A stretch of 64,000 nucleotides of DNA from Chryseobacterium gambrini (GCF_900156825.1 NZ_FTOV01000010.1:1-64000), one strand, 5' to 3'; shown: positions 27,349 to 35,428, counted from the first letter of the stretch. Notes: generated from the sequence alone by a model not told the origin. Numbers and translations are program-made.

Positions 27349-28248
27349 TTACCATTGTTTTCTTCGGGCGTAGATAAAGGTACAGATGACAACCAGAGCC
27401 ATTAAGCCTAAGGTATAAAAATATCCGTGTTGGGTATGTAATTCCGGCATATTGTCGAAATTCATTCCGTAAACTCCTGCAATAAAGGTGATGGGTAAAA
27501 AATACACCGAGTAAATTGCCAGAACTTTCATCACCTGATTGGCTTTCTGGTCAGAAAGGGCGAGAAACATCCCGATAAGGTTGGTGATCTGTGCGTTGAG
27601 ATGGTCGAAATCGGCAACCACGTCCTTGTGTTTGTCTTTTAAATCGTACACTTCGGAGTCCTGAAGCCCGAGTAATTTAAATTTATCGATGGCATCTGTG
27701 GAAATTGTAAGCACTCTTGAATTCAGCCCCGATTTTCTTTTCAGCTTGTATAACCTTTTAATCTGGTTTGTATGATTGGTATTTTTAAGGAAAATTTCGT
27801 TTTCGATATTGTCCATCGTTTCCAGAAGACTTACCGATTCATCATCAAAACTTTTCATGATGAGCAGTGCGATTTTCAACGCAATATTTTTGGAGGTAGT
27901 TTCGGTTTTCATGGCAGAAAGCTGTTTCTTGGTTTCTGCGATGCTCTTCGTTTTCATCCTGTGGATCGTGATGATGGTTCTTCCCAGAATAAAAATCCCG
28001 ATTTTGGTACTGATGTCGCTGATCGTATTGAGGTTTTTGCGTTCCAGCTCGGTACTTTCCCGCAGGAGGAAGAATTTTACCTCTCCGTCCTCTTCATATT
28101 TCGGTAAGTGATTAGGATCTAAGGTATCTTCCAGAAGAAGATTATTGATTTCGTACCGTTCGTGTAAAAATTTCAGGTCTTCCGCTGTGGGAGCCTCTAC
28201 ATCCACCCATTCGCACTGGGAATCTCTGTAAATCGTGTCAATTGGCAT
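27349..28248 (-). CDS. corA: CorA-family magnesium/cobalt transporter
   Basis: CorA forms a pentameric channel for Mg2+ (and Co2+, Ni2+). I start at the ATG at 28248 (299 residues, MPIDTIYRDSQ), which leaves room for the divergent fabH promoter; the frame is open 13 codons further. The long N-terminal cytosolic part has the funnel domain. TM1 ends in the signature YGMNFDNMPEL, with the essential GMN. TM2 is LGLMALVVICTFIYA, followed by the basic tail RRKQW. Length is typical. Confidence 0.92.
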   Translation of the reverse strand: MPIDTIYRDSQCEWVDVEAPTAEDLKFLHERYEINNLLLEDTLDPNHLPKYEEDGEVKFFLLRESTELERKNLNTISDISTKIGIFILGRTIITIHRMKTKSIAETKKQLSAMKTETTSKNIALKIALLIMKSFDDESVSLLETMDNIENEIFLKNTNHTNQIKRLYKLKRKSGLNSRVLTISTDAIDKFKLLGLQDSEVYDLKDKHKDVVADFDHLNAQITNLIGMFLALSDQKANQVMKVLAIYSVYFLPITFIAGVYGMNFDNMPELHTQHGYFYTLGLMALVVICTFIYARRKQW

Positions 28249-28294
28249 ACCGTAAAAATAGTAATATTTTGAAATACTATGTCTCAAATAAGTT

Positions 28295-28302
28295 TATCTT
28301 TG
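28295..28302 (+). promoter_or_regulatory. fabH -7 box
   Basis: Exact TATCTTTG box 18 nt before the fabH ATG, giving a short leader of about 10-13 nt. Confidence 0.5.
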
Positions 28303-28320
28303 TCAAAATTAAAAAACTAT

Positions 28321-29343
28321 ATGATTAAAAGTACAATAAGAGGAATCGGATTTTATGTTCCAGATAACGTTGTTACCAATGATGATCTAGCAAAATTAAT
28401 GACTACCAATGATGAATGGATCACGGAAAGGACGGGGATAAAAGAAAGAAGACACCGTAAAAACAGAAACGATTCTCAGGAAACGACAGCTTATTTAGGT
28501 TTCAAAGCTTCTGAAAAAGCAATTGCGAATGCGGGTTTAACGGCTAAAGATATAGATTATATTGTTTTTGCAACCCTTTCTCCGGATTACTATTTCCCGG
28601 GATGCGGTGTTCTGCTGCAGGATATGCTTGGCTGCGATACCATCGGAGCTTTGGACGTGAGAAACCAGTGTTCCGGTTTTGTATATGCGACGAGTGTGGC
28701 AAATGCCTTCATTAAATCCGGAACGTATAAAAATATTCTGGTGGTGGGTGCGGAAGTGCATTCTTTCGGACTTGATTTTTCTGATGAAGGAAGAGGGGTT
28801 TCCGTTATTTTCGGAGATGGGGCAGGAGCGATTGTACTGTCTGCAACAGAAGATGAAAACGCAGGAGATATTTTAGCATTCAACATGCACTCTGAAGGGA
28901 AATTTGCAGATGAATTGTGCACACAGTTTCCGGGTTCCAAATACGGATGGAGCGACAGGATGAGAAAAGAACCTGAAAATGTAACGAACAAAGAAGTTTA
29001 CCCGATCATGAACGGAAATTTCGTGTTTAAGAACGCAGTAACGAGATTCCCTGAAACCATGCAGGAAGCTTTGGATAAAGCAGGAAAAACAATTAACGAT
29101 GTAGATATGTTTATTCCGCATCAGGCGAATTTAAGAATTGCCCAGTTTGTTCAGCAGAAGTTTGGACTTCCGGATGAAAAGGTCTTCAACAACATCCAGA
29201 AATACGGAAATACAACGGCAGCTTCCATCCCGATTGCTTTAAGTGAAGCGATTGAACAAGGGAAAATTAAAAGAGGAGATTTGGTACTTCTTTCAGCTTT
29301 CGGAAGCGGCTTCACATGGGGAAGCGTTTTGTTTGAATATTAA
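28321..29343 (+). CDS. fabH: 3-oxoacyl-ACP synthase III (FabH)
   Basis: FabH condenses acetyl-CoA (or another primer) with malonyl-ACP to start fatty-acid synthesis. The 340-residue reading starts at 28321 (MIKSTIRGIGFYVPD). The triad is visible: Cys117 in DVRNQCSGF, His in FIPHQANLRI, and Asn in KYGNTTAAS. Family signatures TNDEWITERTGI and SAFGSGFTWGS are present. It stands alone without other fab genes, so it may be a second FabH-type enzyme; the primer cannot be inferred. Confidence 0.9.
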   Translation: MIKSTIRGIGFYVPDNVVTNDDLAKLMTTNDEWITERTGIKERRHRKNRNDSQETTAYLGFKASEKAIANAGLTAKDIDYIVFATLSPDYYFPGCGVLLQDMLGCDTIGALDVRNQCSGFVYATSVANAFIKSGTYKNILVVGAEVHSFGLDFSDEGRGVSVIFGDGAGAIVLSATEDENAGDILAFNMHSEGKFADELCTQFPGSKYGWSDRMRKEPENVTNKEVYPIMNGNFVFKNAVTRFPETMQEALDKAGKTINDVDMFIPHQANLRIAQFVQQKFGLPDEKVFNNIQKYGNTTAASIPIALSEAIEQGKIKRGDLVLLSAFGSGFTWGSVLFEY

Positions 29344-29366
29344 TGCCAAAGAAGCATTTTACGATA

Positions 29367-29394
29367 AAAATCCGCAGACTGTTCTGCGGATTTT
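29367..29394 (+). terminator. Terminator after fabH
   Basis: AAAATCCGCAGA and TCTGCGGATTTT arms with a 4-nt loop, followed by a T-rich stretch. Confidence 0.88.
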
Positions 29395-29453
29395 GTTTTA
29401 TGTGGAGTTTGTTTAAACTTTTATAAATAAATATTCTTTTCGGTTTTGCGTGT

Positions 29454-29591
29454 TCTCGATCCGAGACGGAGCCAAACTGTTTGGGTTTACACTTTCTCGG
29501 AGCGAGACGGTGTGTTTTTCTTTCAGGCTGAACTTTCTCGTTCCGAGAAAGTAAGAATCTGTCTGGGTTTTGGTATTCTCGGGTAGAGAAT
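29454..29591. repeat. Four phased palindromes at exact 41-bp spacing
   Basis: TCTCG-N3-CGAGA occurs with the left arm starting at 29454, 29495, 29536 and 29577, a constant step of 41 bp. The third copy extends to an 8-bp perfect arm (CTTTCTCG-TTC-CGAGAAAG); the fourth has one mismatch. The linkers share weak similarity (CTGTTTGGGTTT and CTGTCTGGGTTT), so this is a degenerate 41-bp tandem repeat with a conserved palindrome. It lies between fabH and the 3' end of the XRE gene. Confidence 0.85.
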
Positions 29592-29599
29592 GCTTCTCC

Positions 29600-29983
29600 C
29601 TATTTTTCTTTCAGCATTTTTTCGATCAGTTTATTCTGCATTTCCATAAGTTGGCTGATCTGCTGCTGATTTTGCATCACGCTTTTGAATAAATCTAAAT
29701 CAACATTATTAATATTTGTATCTCCTACATTTCCCACAGAAGAATTATTGCTTGTTTTTACATTATTATTGATGATGGTATCTCCTTCCAAAAAATACTG
29801 AGGTTCCACTTTAAAGAATTCAGCCACTTTCTGCATAAAAATAAAGTCTAATTTTTCAATGCTTCCATTTTCAATTTTGCTGAGATAGCTTTGGGAAACT
29901 TCAAGCTGAAAAGCCAGATCTTCCTGAGACATTTCTTTCTGTTCTCTCAGTTTTTTTATTTTAAAGCCAACACTGTTATTCAT
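29600..29983 (-). CDS. XRE-family helix-turn-helix regulator
   Basis: A 127-residue DNA-binding protein. Residues ~7-62 form a canonical Cro/C1 HTH (IKKLREQKEMSQEDLAFQLE, then VSQSYLSKIENGSIEKLDF). A Ser/Asn-rich linker and a helical C-terminal tail follow (DLFKSVMQNQQQISQLMEMQ), likely an oligomerisation helix. Two ATTCC-N4-GGAAT-type palindromes lie just upstream in the divergent promoter region, and four phased palindromes lie just downstream. Autoregulation and control of the gene at 30162 are inferred. Its small size is typical of stand-alone regulators. Confidence 0.88.
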   Translation of the reverse strand: MNNSVGFKIKKLREQKEMSQEDLAFQLEVSQSYLSKIENGSIEKLDFIFMQKVAEFFKVEPQYFLEGDTIINNNVKTSNNSSVGNVGDTNINNVDLDLFKSVMQNQQQISQLMEMQNKLIEKMLKEK

Positions 29984-30032
29984 AATTATGGAAATTGAAC
30001 TGTAAATATACTGTTTTTAGGAGAAAAAATTT

Positions 30033-30068
30033 ATTCCAAACGGAATTGTATTTTATTCTGTTTGGAAT
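30033..30068. promoter_or_regulatory. Pair of candidate XRE operators
   Basis: ATTCC-AAAC-GGAAT (perfect, 30033-30046) and ATTCT-GTTT-GGAAT (one mismatch, 30055-30068) lie 22 bp apart, two helical turns. They are in the divergent region between the XRE gene and the small secreted protein. Confidence 0.55.
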
Positions 30069-30090
30069 AGATAATTAGGGAATGAGATTT

Positions 30091-30098
30091 TATTTTTG
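30091..30098 (+). promoter_or_regulatory. -7 box for small secreted protein gene
   Basis: TATTTTTG matches TAnnTTTG, 63 nt before the ATG at 30162 and just downstream of the operator pair. Confidence 0.4.
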
Positions 30099-30161
30099 AA
30101 AAAAGTTTCGCGAAATACTTTTTATGTAAAAATTATTATTAATTTCAAATTCTAAAAACAA

Positions 30162-30419
30162 ATGAAAAAAATTATTTTATTGGCAGCCTTTGGAGTTGCC
30201 GGAATGTTAAGTGCTAAAACTTCTAATAAAGAAGGTGAGTCCAAATCAAAGGTTTTTTACCACCCGATTGTCCTTACCTCTTCGTGTGGCTACACACAGG
30301 TTGTAGAAGTTGGACCTAATGACCAGCCAGATTGTTGGATGACAGACGCTCAACAAATGGAAGATGAATGTGCATCTCCGTTTACTAATCCTAGATTAGC
30401 TGGAATAAATTGGACTTAA
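30162..30419 (+). CDS. Small exported hypothetical protein
   Basis: An 85-residue protein with a signal peptide (MKKIILLAAFGVAGMLSAK). The mature part has three cysteines (TSSCGYT, PDCWMT, DECASP) and an acidic middle. Similar small exported proteins followed by GLPGLI genes occur in Chryseobacterium, as I recall. The GLPGLI gene starts 20 bp downstream, so the two are probably one operon. Function is unknown. Confidence 0.65.
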   Translation: MKKIILLAAFGVAGMLSAKTSNKEGESKSKVFYHPIVLTSSCGYTQVVEVGPNDQPDCWMTDAQQMEDECASPFTNPRLAGINWT

Positions 30420-30439
30420 TAAACAATTAATTAACACTA

Positions 30440-31225
30440 ATGCGTAAATATCTTTTAATATTATCAATTATTTTTTCTTTAAATGTTTTTTCTCAACAAA
30501 AAGAGGAAAAATCTTTTTCTGATCTTGAAGTTCAATATGAATATTCTTTTGTAAGAGACACTACAGATGTAGATCAAAGCCATAGGGCAAAAGAATTAAT
30601 GATTTTAGATTTGAATTCGAATACATCATTATTTTATAGTCAACAATATATGGCAGCTCGAAAAATCTTTGAACAAGCTGCAATAGATGCTCAAAATAAT
30701 AAGAATGTAACTATCAATACAGGCGATTTACCAAAATATAAAATAGGCTATTCTGTATATAGAAAAGATTTTGGTATTTTCGTTACAGTACTTATTGCCA
30801 GAGATTTATTCACATTTGAAAATACTTTTTTGAAATGGAACGTTAATTATAAAGATGTTAAAACAATTCTTGGTTATAATTGTAACAAAGCTACTACCGT
30901 CTTTAATAATAGAACGTACACAGCTTGGTATACAAAAGAAATTCCAATTTCAGAAGGACCTTACAGATTTAAAGGATTATCTGGTTTAATTTTGGGGATC
31001 AATGATGAAAAAAATTACCATTCTTTTTTGGCAGTTGGCATTGAGAAAAAACAGGTTGAAATAAAGCCTCTTCAAAAAGGGGTTCCCGTTACTCGCGAAC
31101 AATATCTGAAAAAAAAGGAAGAGTTTAAAAGTAATCCCTATCCTGAAAGAACTAATATTTCAAAGGAAAGAAGAGATCAAATGATTGAATCATTTAAAAA
31201 AGATAACAATCCATTAGAAAGTTAA
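30440..31225 (+). CDS. GLPGLI family protein
   Basis: A 261-residue exported protein of the GLPGLI family (TIGR01200), named for a Gly-Leu-rich motif; function is unknown. The signal peptide ends near NVFSQ. The family core is clear: ILGYNCNKATTVFNNRTYTAWYTKEIPIS, then the motif GPYRFKGLSGLILGI at about residues 173-187. The tail is charged and Lys-rich. It is cotranscribed with the small exported protein upstream. Confidence 0.85.
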   Translation: MRKYLLILSIIFSLNVFSQQKEEKSFSDLEVQYEYSFVRDTTDVDQSHRAKELMILDLNSNTSLFYSQQYMAARKIFEQAAIDAQNNKNVTINTGDLPKYKIGYSVYRKDFGIFVTVLIARDLFTFENTFLKWNVNYKDVKTILGYNCNKATTVFNNRTYTAWYTKEIPISEGPYRFKGLSGLILGINDEKNYHSFLAVGIEKKQVEIKPLQKGVPVTREQYLKKKEEFKSNPYPERTNISKERRDQMIESFKKDNNPLES

Positions 31226-31256
31226 TTTTTAGTTTATTAAAAGGATAAATTAACAA

Positions 31257-31284
31257 AAATTCCGCAGAATTTTCTGCGGAATTT
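31257..31284. terminator. Bidirectional terminator between GLPGLI and thioredoxin genes
   Basis: Perfect 13-bp stem AAATTCCGCAGAA/TTCTGCGGAATTT with a 2-nt loop, between convergent genes. Confidence 0.85.
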
Positions 31285-31289
31285 ATTTT

Positions 31290-32459
31290 TTACTGTACAT
31301 TCAAGCTTTTCAGCAATTTCTCGGTATCGGAAGAATCCTGTCCTGTTTTTTTCGCCAGTTCGATGGATTTTTCGGCCCATAGTTTGGCGTTTTTCTTGTC
31401 GCCAACTTTGTTGTAAAGATTGGCTAAAGTATCGGTATTCGCGAAGTTTTCGTCTTTCTTTACAGATTCCTGCGCCCAAACTACTGCTTTTTCCAGAGAA
31501 GCTTTGTTGCTTACATTTTCAAAGAAATTCCATGCAAGAGAATTCAGTTCTTCGGAGCTTAATGCAGAAGTGTCCTGGTTCAGTTCAAGCGTCAGTTTTT
31601 CGTATTTGGCAATGTCTTTATCTCTTAACGCTCTTCCAGCCTGTGCTTTTTTAAGAATTTTCTCTGCTTCTTCCTTAGACAAGAATTTCTGAGCTTCTGT
31701 AAGGAAATAATTGTCGTCCCACGTTTTCGACTGTGCGTTGTAAGACTTTTTAAGGACAGACGTAATCTTTATGCTTTTGTCGATGGCTTCATACTTTTGA
31801 GGAGTAATCATTTTGGAGATTTCATCCTTTTTTGCCTGAAAAATTTTGTACATCGGGCTGTCTGCGTTCTGTGCAACGGAAAGAAGCATCTGAATATCTT
31901 CTCTGTCCAGCTCTTTTTTCGAACTGAAATAACGCTCCATTACTCTTCCTGCAAATTCAGCATCGTTGTACATCGTAAGAGAAGCAAGGTTTTTCAGAAA
32001 CTCAGGATCTTTTTCACCGTCTTCGAATTTTTGTTTCAGCGCGGTTAATCTTTTGCCCGGATCTCCTGCATCTTTTGCAAACTGAATGAAATCGTTTTCC
32101 TCCACATATCCTAAAGTTCTGTGTACCAGTTCTCCGTTTCCGTCTACAAAAAGGTAAGTAGGGAAGGCTTTTACGTTGTATTTTTTGGCAATTTCAATTC
32201 CTTCGCCTTTCTCCATATCAATTTTTGCATTGATGAAGTGGGAGTTGTAATAATCTCCTACGGTTTTCTGCGGGAAAATATTTTTCGCCATCAGTTTACA
32301 AGGTCCGCACCAAGTGGTATATGCGTCGATAAATACAAGTTTATTTTCTTTTTTTGCTTTGGCAAGAATGGCTGTAAAGTTGGATTCTTCAAATTTTATT
32401 CCCTGCGCAAGAGCAAACGCTCCGATGAATAAGGCAGAAAATATCGATAGTTTTTTCAT
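31290..32459 (-). CDS. Exported thioredoxin-domain protein with TPR-like C-terminus
   Basis: A 389-residue protein (start 32459) with signal peptide MKKLSIFSALFIGAFALAQ. Residues ~25-150 form a thioredoxin fold with the redox motif WCGPCK in DAYTTWCGPCKLMAKNIFP and the cis-Pro loop KAFPTYLFVDG. The rest is helical with TPR-like repeats (LNSLAWNFFENV, LANLYNKVGDKKNAKLWAEK). It may act as a periplasmic thiol reductase or chaperone; partners are unknown. It stands alone. Confidence 0.85.
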   Translation of the reverse strand: MKKLSIFSALFIGAFALAQGIKFEESNFTAILAKAKKENKLVFIDAYTTWCGPCKLMAKNIFPQKTVGDYYNSHFINAKIDMEKGEGIEIAKKYNVKAFPTYLFVDGNGELVHRTLGYVEENDFIQFAKDAGDPGKRLTALKQKFEDGEKDPEFLKNLASLTMYNDAEFAGRVMERYFSSKKELDREDIQMLLSVAQNADSPMYKIFQAKKDEISKMITPQKYEAIDKSIKITSVLKKSYNAQSKTWDDNYFLTEAQKFLSKEEAEKILKKAQAGRALRDKDIAKYEKLTLELNQDTSALSSEELNSLAWNFFENVSNKASLEKAVVWAQESVKKDENFANTDTLANLYNKVGDKKNAKLWAEKSIELAKKTGQDSSDTEKLLKSLNVQ

Positions 32460-32663
32460 AATACTTTTTATTGGTTGCAAATGTAATAATTATGTTAATA
32501 AATAAGTCTTTTCAGGGGAGAAATAGTTACAACGTAGTTTTGATTATTTTTTTGATTTCAGGTTAAAAAAGAAACGGATGTCTTATTAAAAACAGTAAAT
32601 ATTTTCATTTTACCTATCGAATTAATTGGAAGTATTAAATTTTATTAAAAAATAAATTATTCT

Positions 32664-32671
32664 TAGTTTTG
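32664..32671 (+). promoter_or_regulatory. -7 box of AraC-type regulator gene
   Basis: Exact TAGTTTTG box. The predicted transcript would begin near 32678, before a 17-codon leader ORF. Confidence 0.5.
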
Positions 32672-32691
32672 TGAAAAACAAAAAGACACCC

Positions 32692-32745
32692 ATGAAAATG
32701 ATGAATTATTATAACAAGGATAATAATTTGTTGAAGTATGTCTAA
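32692..32745 (+). CDS. Possible 17-residue leader peptide overlapping the AraC start
   Basis: ATG at 32692 opens MKMMNYYNKDNNLLKYV and stops at 32743-32745, overlapping the regulator ATG at 32738 by 8 nt. It lies in the predicted 5' leader. Such overlap may couple translation, but a short ORF can arise by chance. Confidence 0.3.
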   Translation: MKMMNYYNKDNNLLKYV

Positions 32746-33472
32746 TAGTTTCTGCCGGTTTGTATTGCTACTGGTCAATGCCTTTTCCGTTTCCGTACAT
32801 GAGCATCATGAAACGATACATGTTGCACAGAACGTAATCATTATTGTGTTGTGTTCTGCATTAATTGGGTTATTTCTTCATTTCAGATCCAAACAGAAAA
32901 AGCAGCTTGCAAGAATCAGAAATATTCTCAGAAACCAGCGACAGGGATTTGTTCAGGATAAAGGTTTTTATTCTGAGGATCCAAAACCGGATTTTGCAAA
33001 TATTTCCATTGAAGAAATTCAGAATAATGACGATGTAAAAGGAAGGAAAAAAGCAGAATCTCCGATGACTTCCGAAACCGAAGCCAAACTTCTTGAACTT
33101 CTGGATGATTTTGAAAAGGGAACGTCCTTCACGAATAAAAATATGTCTCTGTCCTTTCTTGCAGGAGAGTTAAACACCAATACGAAATATCTTTCGCACC
33201 TCATCAACCGCCATAAAAATTCGGATTTTAAAACCTATATCAATCGTCTGAGGATAAATTACATCGTCGATAAGCTTATTAATGACGAAAAATACCGCCA
33301 ATACAAGATCAGCATCCTCGCTGAAGAGTGCGGATTTTCTTCTCACAGCAAGTTTGCCTCCGTTTTTAAACAGATTACAGATTATTCTCCATCGGTTTAT
33401 ATAAAGTTGCTTTATTCTGAAAATCAGTCGGATATGATTCCTGTTTTTCACGAAAACGATCAACAGTCTTAG
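32738..33472 (+). CDS. AraC-family regulator with one membrane segment
   Basis: A 244-residue protein. A hydrophobic N-terminal segment (IIIVLCSALIGLFLHF, residues ~33-48) precedes a charged linker. The AraC DNA-binding domain is at about residues 130-225: MSLSFLAGELNTNTKYLSHLI, INRLRINYIVDKLI, and the second helix-turn-helix ISILAEECGFSSHSKFASVF. In Flavobacteriia this domain often follows TPR repeats and a membrane helix; here the TPR part is missing and only the membrane helix remains, suggesting a shortened sensor. The target is unknown. Confidence 0.85.
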   Translation: MSNSFCRFVLLLVNAFSVSVHEHHETIHVAQNVIIIVLCSALIGLFLHFRSKQKKQLARIRNILRNQRQGFVQDKGFYSEDPKPDFANISIEEIQNNDDVKGRKKAESPMTSETEAKLLELLDDFEKGTSFTNKNMSLSFLAGELNTNTKYLSHLINRHKNSDFKTYINRLRINYIVDKLINDEKYRQYKISILAEECGFSSHSKFASVFKQITDYSPSVYIKLLYSENQSDMIPVFHENDQQS

Positions 33473-33536
33473 TCTTTTTCTTTTCATTTTCCTGAAAACG
33501 GATAACCTTTCTTTTCGCAGAAACTATTGAGTGCAT

Positions 33537-33544
33537 TATATTTG
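33537..33544 (+). promoter_or_regulatory. Possible -7 box upstream of fibre-like gene
   Basis: Exact TATATTTG box; it would give a ~170-nt leader before the ATG at 33724. Confidence 0.35.
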
Positions 33545-33723
33545 CGCCAGTTTTACGGGATAACCACTACTACTGCAGTTATTACCAATCTTTCCGGAAA
33601 AATAAAACCCGTACTGCTCACCTAAACACTAAAAACTAATAATGCCACTAGCCAATGTTGTAAAATATGTAACCGATATTTTGCACCAAACCATGAAACA
33701 TTAACTAGTAACGAATTAAACGG

Positions 33724-34614
33724 ATGAGAACAATTTTTACAGTCGTTATGGCTACTGTAGGATCTAATTTTGCCTTTTCGCAGATCGGGATCAATACAGC
33801 AAATCCTATAACGAGTTTGGACGTAGTCGCAAAGAACAGCGATGGCTCCACTGCGGAGGGTATTTTACCCCCGAGATTAACGGGAGATCAACTAAAAGCG
33901 GGAGATTCCAGATATTCAAGCACACACGCCGGAACTATTGTATATGTAACTTCACCGGTCACTTCAATCACTTCAAAAACCAACAGAGTAGATGCTCAGG
34001 GATTGTATTATTTTGACGGTACGATCTGGCAGAAATTAATGCTTGGTGATGAAAAATCATTAAACAGCAAGAACATCGGCGATATTAAAACTTCTGTAAA
34101 AAAGACCGACCACGGAGGATGGTATCTTTTGGACGGAAGAAATATTGCAGCCCTTTCGCCGGTAAGTCAGGCAGCAGCAGCAAGTCTGGGATTTACGGAC
34201 AATCTGCCGGATTCCAGAGACAGGGTTCTGAAATCCAGAGCCAACGGAGAAGTTTTAGGCGCTACAGGAGGCGAAAACCATTTCGGAATTTTACAGTCTA
34301 ACCTACCGAATATTACCCTTTCAGGACCGGTAAACGGGGTGGCGCAAAGTGCGGGATCTCATACCCACTCTTCCACAGAAGGGGGATTTTTATTGGGTGG
34401 AACCACGGTGAACAACAGTTCCGGCGGTTATCATCCGGATGGAGCTTCTACCGCATGGGGCGGCATCGGAATGCTGAACAATACAGCCGTTGCGGGAGCG
34501 CATATGCACACTGTGGCAGGAACGGCAACCATCTCTACCGGAGGCGGAGGGAAATCTATCGACAACCGATCTGCTTATCTGGTGGTGAATACATTTATCT
34601 ATCTGGGAGAATAA
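33724..34614 (+). CDS. Secreted protein with phage tail-collar-like C-terminus
   Basis: A 296-residue protein of unknown role. A signal peptide (ends near FAFSQ) is followed by IGINTANPITSLDVVAKNSD, the same motif type as in the gene at 8739-9950. The middle has GTIVYVTSPVTS and AQGLYYFDGTIWQKLM. The C-terminal ~180 residues resemble a tail-collar/receptor-binding fold: GWYLLDGRNIAAL, TGGENHFGILQSNLPNITLSG, the metal-site-like SHTHSSTEGG and AHMHTVAG, and the ending IDNRSAYLVVNTFIYLGE. A cell-surface adhesin or fibre is plausible. No phage genes surround it. Confidence 0.75.
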   Translation: MRTIFTVVMATVGSNFAFSQIGINTANPITSLDVVAKNSDGSTAEGILPPRLTGDQLKAGDSRYSSTHAGTIVYVTSPVTSITSKTNRVDAQGLYYFDGTIWQKLMLGDEKSLNSKNIGDIKTSVKKTDHGGWYLLDGRNIAALSPVSQAAAASLGFTDNLPDSRDRVLKSRANGEVLGATGGENHFGILQSNLPNITLSGPVNGVAQSAGSHTHSSTEGGFLLGGTTVNNSSGGYHPDGASTAWGGIGMLNNTAVAGAHMHTVAGTATISTGGGGKSIDNRSAYLVVNTFIYLGE

Positions 34615-34674
34615 TCTTCCTAACAATACAATCGGGGTGATTGCCCGGTTTTTTTCAGTCAAGTTTTTTTAAGT

Positions 34675-34704
34675 ACAAAACCGCAGCTTTTTTTGCGGTT
34701 TTGT
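34675..34704. terminator. Bidirectional terminator between fibre-like gene and lipoprotein
   Basis: ACAAAACCGCA and TGCGGTTTTGT arms followed by T7. A weaker CGGG/CCCG hairpin with a T-run lies just before it (34633-34655). Confidence 0.85.
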
Positions 34705-34708
34705 TTTT

Positions 34709-34918
34709 TTATTTCATTTTTGTAGAATCTGAAGCTGCTTTTGTACTGTCTGAAGGAGCTGCAGTAGTTTCTGAATTGGCAACGGCAGAATCTCCCATTC
34801 TGTTTCTTAAAGAATCTTTGTTGTGCTCTTCTTTAAATTCTTCCCTGTTTTCTTTCTTATCGGCACAGCTTCCTAAAAACAGCAGTCCTAAAACGGTACA
34901 AATCCATAATTTTTTCAT
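34709..34918 (-). CDS. Small low-complexity lipoprotein A
   Basis: A 69-residue protein with a lipobox (LLFLGSC, lipidated Cys at about residue 18). The charged mature part is followed by Ser/Thr/Ala/Asp repeats (SDSTKAASDSTKMK). Function is unknown. Its tail resembles that of the neighbouring lipoprotein at 35075. A 5-copy heptamer repeat lies 43 bp upstream of the start. Confidence 0.65.
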   Translation of the reverse strand: MKKLWICTVLGLLFLGSCADKKENREEFKEEHNKDSLRNRMGDSAVANSETTAAPSDSTKAASDSTKMK

Positions 34919-34961
34919 AGTAAATTTTTTAATGTTTAGTGTATATCAAATATAATGATTT

Positions 34962-34996
34962 AAAAAGTAAAAAGTAAAAAGTAAAAAGTAAAAAGT
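34962..34996. repeat. (AAAAAGT)5 heptanucleotide repeat
   Basis: Five exact tandem copies, 35 bp, upstream of the small lipoprotein gene at 34709. Copy-number change by slippage could alter promoter spacing. Confidence 0.85.
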
Positions 34997-35020
34997 TCTT
35001 TTTAAACTTCTGAGCATTAT

Positions 35021-35047
35021 AAATCCCCAGAAAATTTTCTGAGGATT
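35021..35047 (-). terminator. Terminator after small lipoprotein B
   Basis: AAATCC-CAGAAAATTTTCTG-GGATTT nested inverted repeat with one bulge, 28 bp past the stop of the gene at 35075. Confidence 0.55.
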
Positions 35048-35074
35048 TTGAAATTTTTAAGTTAAAATTCTGTG

Positions 35075-35287
35075 TTATTTTACAGTAGTGCTTGCAGAAT
35101 CCATTTTCATCTTCATACTGTCCGGATTGGCTTTTGCTGTAGTCATGGTGTCTGTTGTGGCAGGAGCAACGGCTGTTGTATTATCCACCATTGTAGAATC
35201 CGAATTGGTGGTCGACATGGAAGACTCTTTTGTACCGCAACTTACTGCGAATATTCCGACTGTTGCTATTAACAATAATTTTTTCAT
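35075..35287 (-). CDS. Small low-complexity lipoprotein B
   Basis: A 70-residue protein with a lipobox (GIFAVSC). The mature part is Ser/Thr/Met/Asp-rich (SMSTTNSDSTMVDNTTAV, NPDSMKMKMDSASTTVK). Function is unknown. It is probably distantly paralogous to the lipoprotein at 34709, given the DSTK/DSMKM-type tails. The two have separate terminators. Confidence 0.65.
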   Translation of the reverse strand: MKKLLLIATVGIFAVSCGTKESSMSTTNSDSTMVDNTTAVAPATTDTMTTAKANPDSMKMKMDSASTTVK

Positions 35288-35428
35288 AATATTTTATTTT
35301 GGTGTGATTGTAACATGATTAGTTCAATTATTATTCCGAAAGTATTGGTAAGCCTATTAAATTATCAATAAAATAAATTAAAAAGTGTTAATAAATCTCT
35401 TATCAATCAGTAATTTAAAGAAAGAAAA

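Noticed and set aside
29454..29591. CRISPR array with 41-bp period
   Set aside because: Only the 13-bp palindrome is shared, linkers are related to each other, and no cas gene or leader is present.
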